A stretch of DNA of 34,429 nt from Marinobacterium iners DSM 11526 (lineage in GTDB: Bacteria; Pseudomonadota; Gammaproteobacteria; Pseudomonadales; Balneatricaceae): the NCBI RefSeq assembly GCF_900107855.1, contig NZ_FNRJ01000025.1:1-34429 (forward strand), in the 5' to 3' direction. Positions 32,723 through 34,429 of the stretch are shown here, in pieces. The notes beneath the pieces are model-generated. The model saw only the letters and a program-made list of their open reading frames with translations. It was not told where the DNA came from and ran no database searches. Made by a program: the position numbers and the translations under genes. Each line of letters opens with the position of its first letter. Within the stretch, counting starts at the first letter, position 1.

Positions 32723-34012
32723 TTATTTCTCCTCTCCAGCAGCCATCATTTTCTTATACTGGCGATAGGCACCGCGCATGCCGGTTTCGGAACAGACCGA
32801 TCCAGCCACATTACCGTCTTTGGACTGGTGCAGGTTGTTCATGCCGCGGTTGACCAGAATCCAGCCATCATTGCCTGCCATGGAGCCTTTCTGGACCCGT
32901 TCCCAGGCTTCACCATCATCCGGCGTGCCGAAGCCCATCGGCCCCTGGAAGTGCTCGTGCAGACGCATGCGCTTGCGGTTAAATGGAGCCGGGGCGCCTT
33001 CACCGCCCAACGCTACGTGCTGAATCTCGGTCTCACCTACGCTGACCGGCCGCAACACTCGGAAAAACGCCATGGAGCAGGAGACATTCGGGAACAGGTT
33101 GAGGTTGAAACCAGTGCCGTGGGCAGCACGGACCAGTTTCTTCACTTCGTCTTCCGTTTTGCCTTCATTGCGCAACTCCTGCGCCAGCTTTTCGAAGCGG
33201 GCCGGAATCGGCTGATCCAGATCCTCTTCCAGATCCACCAACTGCGGAATCATCACCATTACGCTGTGGCCGTTACCCAGGTCTTCGACAAACCCATCGC
33301 CATCGAGGAAGTCGAAAATGTCAGCCGTCGCATCATCCAGCGAGGTCAGGAACGACTTGTGAATGATCGGGAAATGGTAGGCATCGGTCGTGTTTTCCAG
33401 CTGGATTTTCCAGTTGCCCGGGAAATTGAAACGATGCTCGCCCAGTACCTTGACCGGATACCCACCGCCCTGCTTCATGAACAGGTCGATCCACTTTTTC
33501 GCACCACCGAGGAAGTCTTCCAGTGGCTCGATGTCATCTCTAAAAGTAGCAAATACCATGCCCTGATAGGTTTCCACCCGCAGGCTTTCCAGCGGCAGCT
33601 CATTCTTGTCGAACACGCCGTCGTACTCTTCCGGCTTGGGCAACGCGCGCAGGCTACCGTCAAGACCATAGCCCCAGCCGTGATAGGGGCAGGTGAACGC
33701 CTTGGTTTTGCCCTTGCGTGCTTCGCACACGGTGGCGCCACGGTGGCGGCAGCGGTTCTGCAGTACATGCAAATTCATCTTGCGGTCGCGGCTCAGGATA
33801 ACCGGCTGACGACCGATGTATGAGGTCTTGAAACTGCCCGCCTCAGGTACTTCGCTCGCGTGGCCAACAAAGACCCAGGTGTTGTTGAACACCTTGTCCA
33901 GCTCTTCTTCGAAGATGGCCGGATCAGAGTAAAGATCCTTGTGTACCCGGCCCTCTTCTACCATTTCAGCCGCTTTCAGGCTGATGTTTTGCATATCGAT
34001 CAGTTCACTCAT
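32723..34012 (-). CDS. Ring-hydroxylating dioxygenase large (alpha) subunit, Rieske type
   Basis: 429 residues from the ATG at 34012 (MSELIDM); 16 upstream in-frame codons are rejected. Rieske [2Fe-2S] ligands Cys88, His90, Cys108, His111 (CRHRGATVC and CPYHGWGY). Mononuclear iron ligands His213 and His218 with bridging Asp210 (NTTDAYHFPIIH). It adds both atoms of O2 to an aromatic ring. Sequence features fit the benzoate/salicylate/anthranilate-like group rather than naphthalene or biphenyl enzymes, but the exact substrate is not determined. A beta subunit plus a PDR-type reductase is an uncommon pairing. Confidence 0.94.
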   Translation of the reverse strand: MSELIDMQNISLKAAEMVEEGRVHKDLYSDPAIFEEELDKVFNNTWVFVGHASEVPEAGSFKTSYIGRQPVILSRDRKMNLHVLQNRCRHRGATVCEARKGKTKAFTCPYHGWGYGLDGSLRALPKPEEYDGVFDKNELPLESLRVETYQGMVFATFRDDIEPLEDFLGGAKKWIDLFMKQGGGYPVKVLGEHRFNFPGNWKIQLENTTDAYHFPIIHKSFLTSLDDATADIFDFLDGDGFVEDLGNGHSVMVMIPQLVDLEEDLDQPIPARFEKLAQELRNEGKTEDEVKKLVRAAHGTGFNLNLFPNVSCSMAFFRVLRPVSVGETEIQHVALGGEGAPAPFNRKRMRLHEHFQGPMGFGTPDDGEAWERVQKGSMAGNDGWILVNRGMNNLHQSKDGNVAGSVCSETGMRGAYRQYKKMMAAGEEK

Positions 34013-34060
34013 GGTCTTGCTCTCTTTATTCGTTGCCTTGCTGGCGCTGCCGCCGAGCAC

Positions 34061-34429
34061 TTATTCTTCAGGGACCGGCAGTGGCTGGGGGTTGTCCCAG
34101 GGGGTCTGCACGGGCCGATTGAATCGACTGGTGGTACAGAAATGAGCGATCTTCCAGCGCCCGTCTTCCCGGCGAAAACGCACGTTCAACAGTGCACTGC
34201 TGAGCTGTGAGCGACCATCGGTAAAGGTAGCGGTCTGCAGCAGCACCCAGGTGCCTTCCGCTTCGGTTTCGCTCTGCACATTCACCTTTTCAGAGGTCAG
34301 AAAATGTACGTTCAGAGCAAAGTGCGCCGGCGGCAGGGTGTATTTCACGAACATGTCCCTGATCGCTTCACGTCCTTCACGGCGGCCAAAAGTAGCAGCG
34401 TAGCGCTTGCCCCTGCCTTCCCAGATGGC
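34061..34429 (-). CDS. SnoaL/NTF2-like protein, N-terminus beyond the window
   Basis: 122 codons are visible; the frame stays open to the window edge with no stop (AIWEGRGKRYAATFGRREG precedes the first internal Met), so the gene starts outside. The pattern GREAIRDMFV, HFLTSEKVNVQSETEAEGTW and RREDGRWKIAHF marks a SnoaL-like NTF2 fold. It lies 48 bases upstream of the dioxygenase alpha gene in the same direction. It could be an accessory subunit, an isomerase/hydrolase-like enzyme or an extra beta-like subunit. NTF2-like folds are common beside Rieske systems. Confidence 0.8.
   Translation of the reverse strand, partial: AIWEGRGKRYAATFGRREGREAIRDMFVKYTLPPAHFALNVHFLTSEKVNVQSETEAEGTWVLLQTATFTDGRSQLSSALLNVRFRREDGRWKIAHFCTTSRFNRPVQTPWDNPQPLPVPEE

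Noticed and set aside
32648-33823. Long open frame on the plus strand opposite the dioxygenase alpha gene
   Set aside because: It is antisense to a clear Rieske protein, has no ribosome site and shows no domain; shadow of GC-rich codon use. The same holds for antisense frames at 4908-5972, 17985-18950 and 20666-21670.
1-34429. CRISPR arrays, tRNA/rRNA genes, phage genes or an origin
   Set aside because: No regularly spaced repeats, no recognisable tRNA or rRNA sequence and no phage or replication genes were seen.

Overview
The window reads as a chromosomal accessory/catabolic region of a gammaproteobacterium. Codon use, TRAP transporters, a NifA-like sigma-54 activator and XylS/XylE-type aromatic genes point to an oceanospirillad- or pseudomonad-like, possibly marine, bacterium. 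The genus is an inference; no rRNA or other marker gene is present.

Layout. (1) 1-3.3 kb: the 3' end of an IS481-family transposase abuts a visibly AT-rich block holding a LysR regulator (-), divergent from an adducin-type class II aldolase-like gene and an orphan TRAP binding protein (+). (2) 3.4-11.1 kb: a catechol 2,3-dioxygenase gene (xylE copy A, -) diverges from a five-gene branched-chain-type ABC importer followed by an IclR regulator (+). A XylS/BenR-type regulator (-) follows. The xylE/importer intergenic region carries back-to-back pairs of XylS-type boxes (TGCA-N6-GGNTA), so the importer probably carries an aromatic acid rather than amino acids. (3) 11.2-13.9 kb: LysR (-), divergent from a membrane-anchored ABM-domain protein and a luciferase-like flavin oxidoreductase (+). 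(4) 13.9-23.3 kb: an apparent sigma-54 regulon. It consists of an OsmC-like / acyl-CoA-dehydrogenase-like / rubredoxin-rubredoxin reductase / cyanase operon, a NifA-like activator, an NrtABC-type ABC importer and a divergent cytosine-deaminase-like gene. Both minus-strand operons have a GG-N10-GC sigma-54 promoter and the same upstream palindrome, ACATTGT-N3-ACAATGT. (5) 23.3-25.6 kb: EamA exporter, AraC regulator, MaoC-type hydratase. (6) 25.6-34.4 kb: one long minus-strand aromatic operon: NTF2-like protein (cut by the window edge), Rieske dioxygenase alpha and beta, SDR diol dehydrogenase, ferredoxin-reductase, TRAP DctP-DctQ-DctM, xylE copy B and a flavin reductase fused to a MarR-like domain.

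How it fits together. An aromatic (probably carboxylated) substrate enters by the TRAP and/or ABC system. The Rieske enzyme dihydroxylates it, the SDR rearomatises it to a catechol, and two almost identical C23O enzymes cleave the ring in meta. No lower meta-pathway genes are in the window. The most novel candidate is the sigma-54 regulon: its parts suggest import of a nitrogen compound, flavin/rubredoxin-linked oxidation and release of cyanate that CynS turns into NH3 and CO2. That chemistry is inference; the shared regulatory sites are read directly from the sequence.
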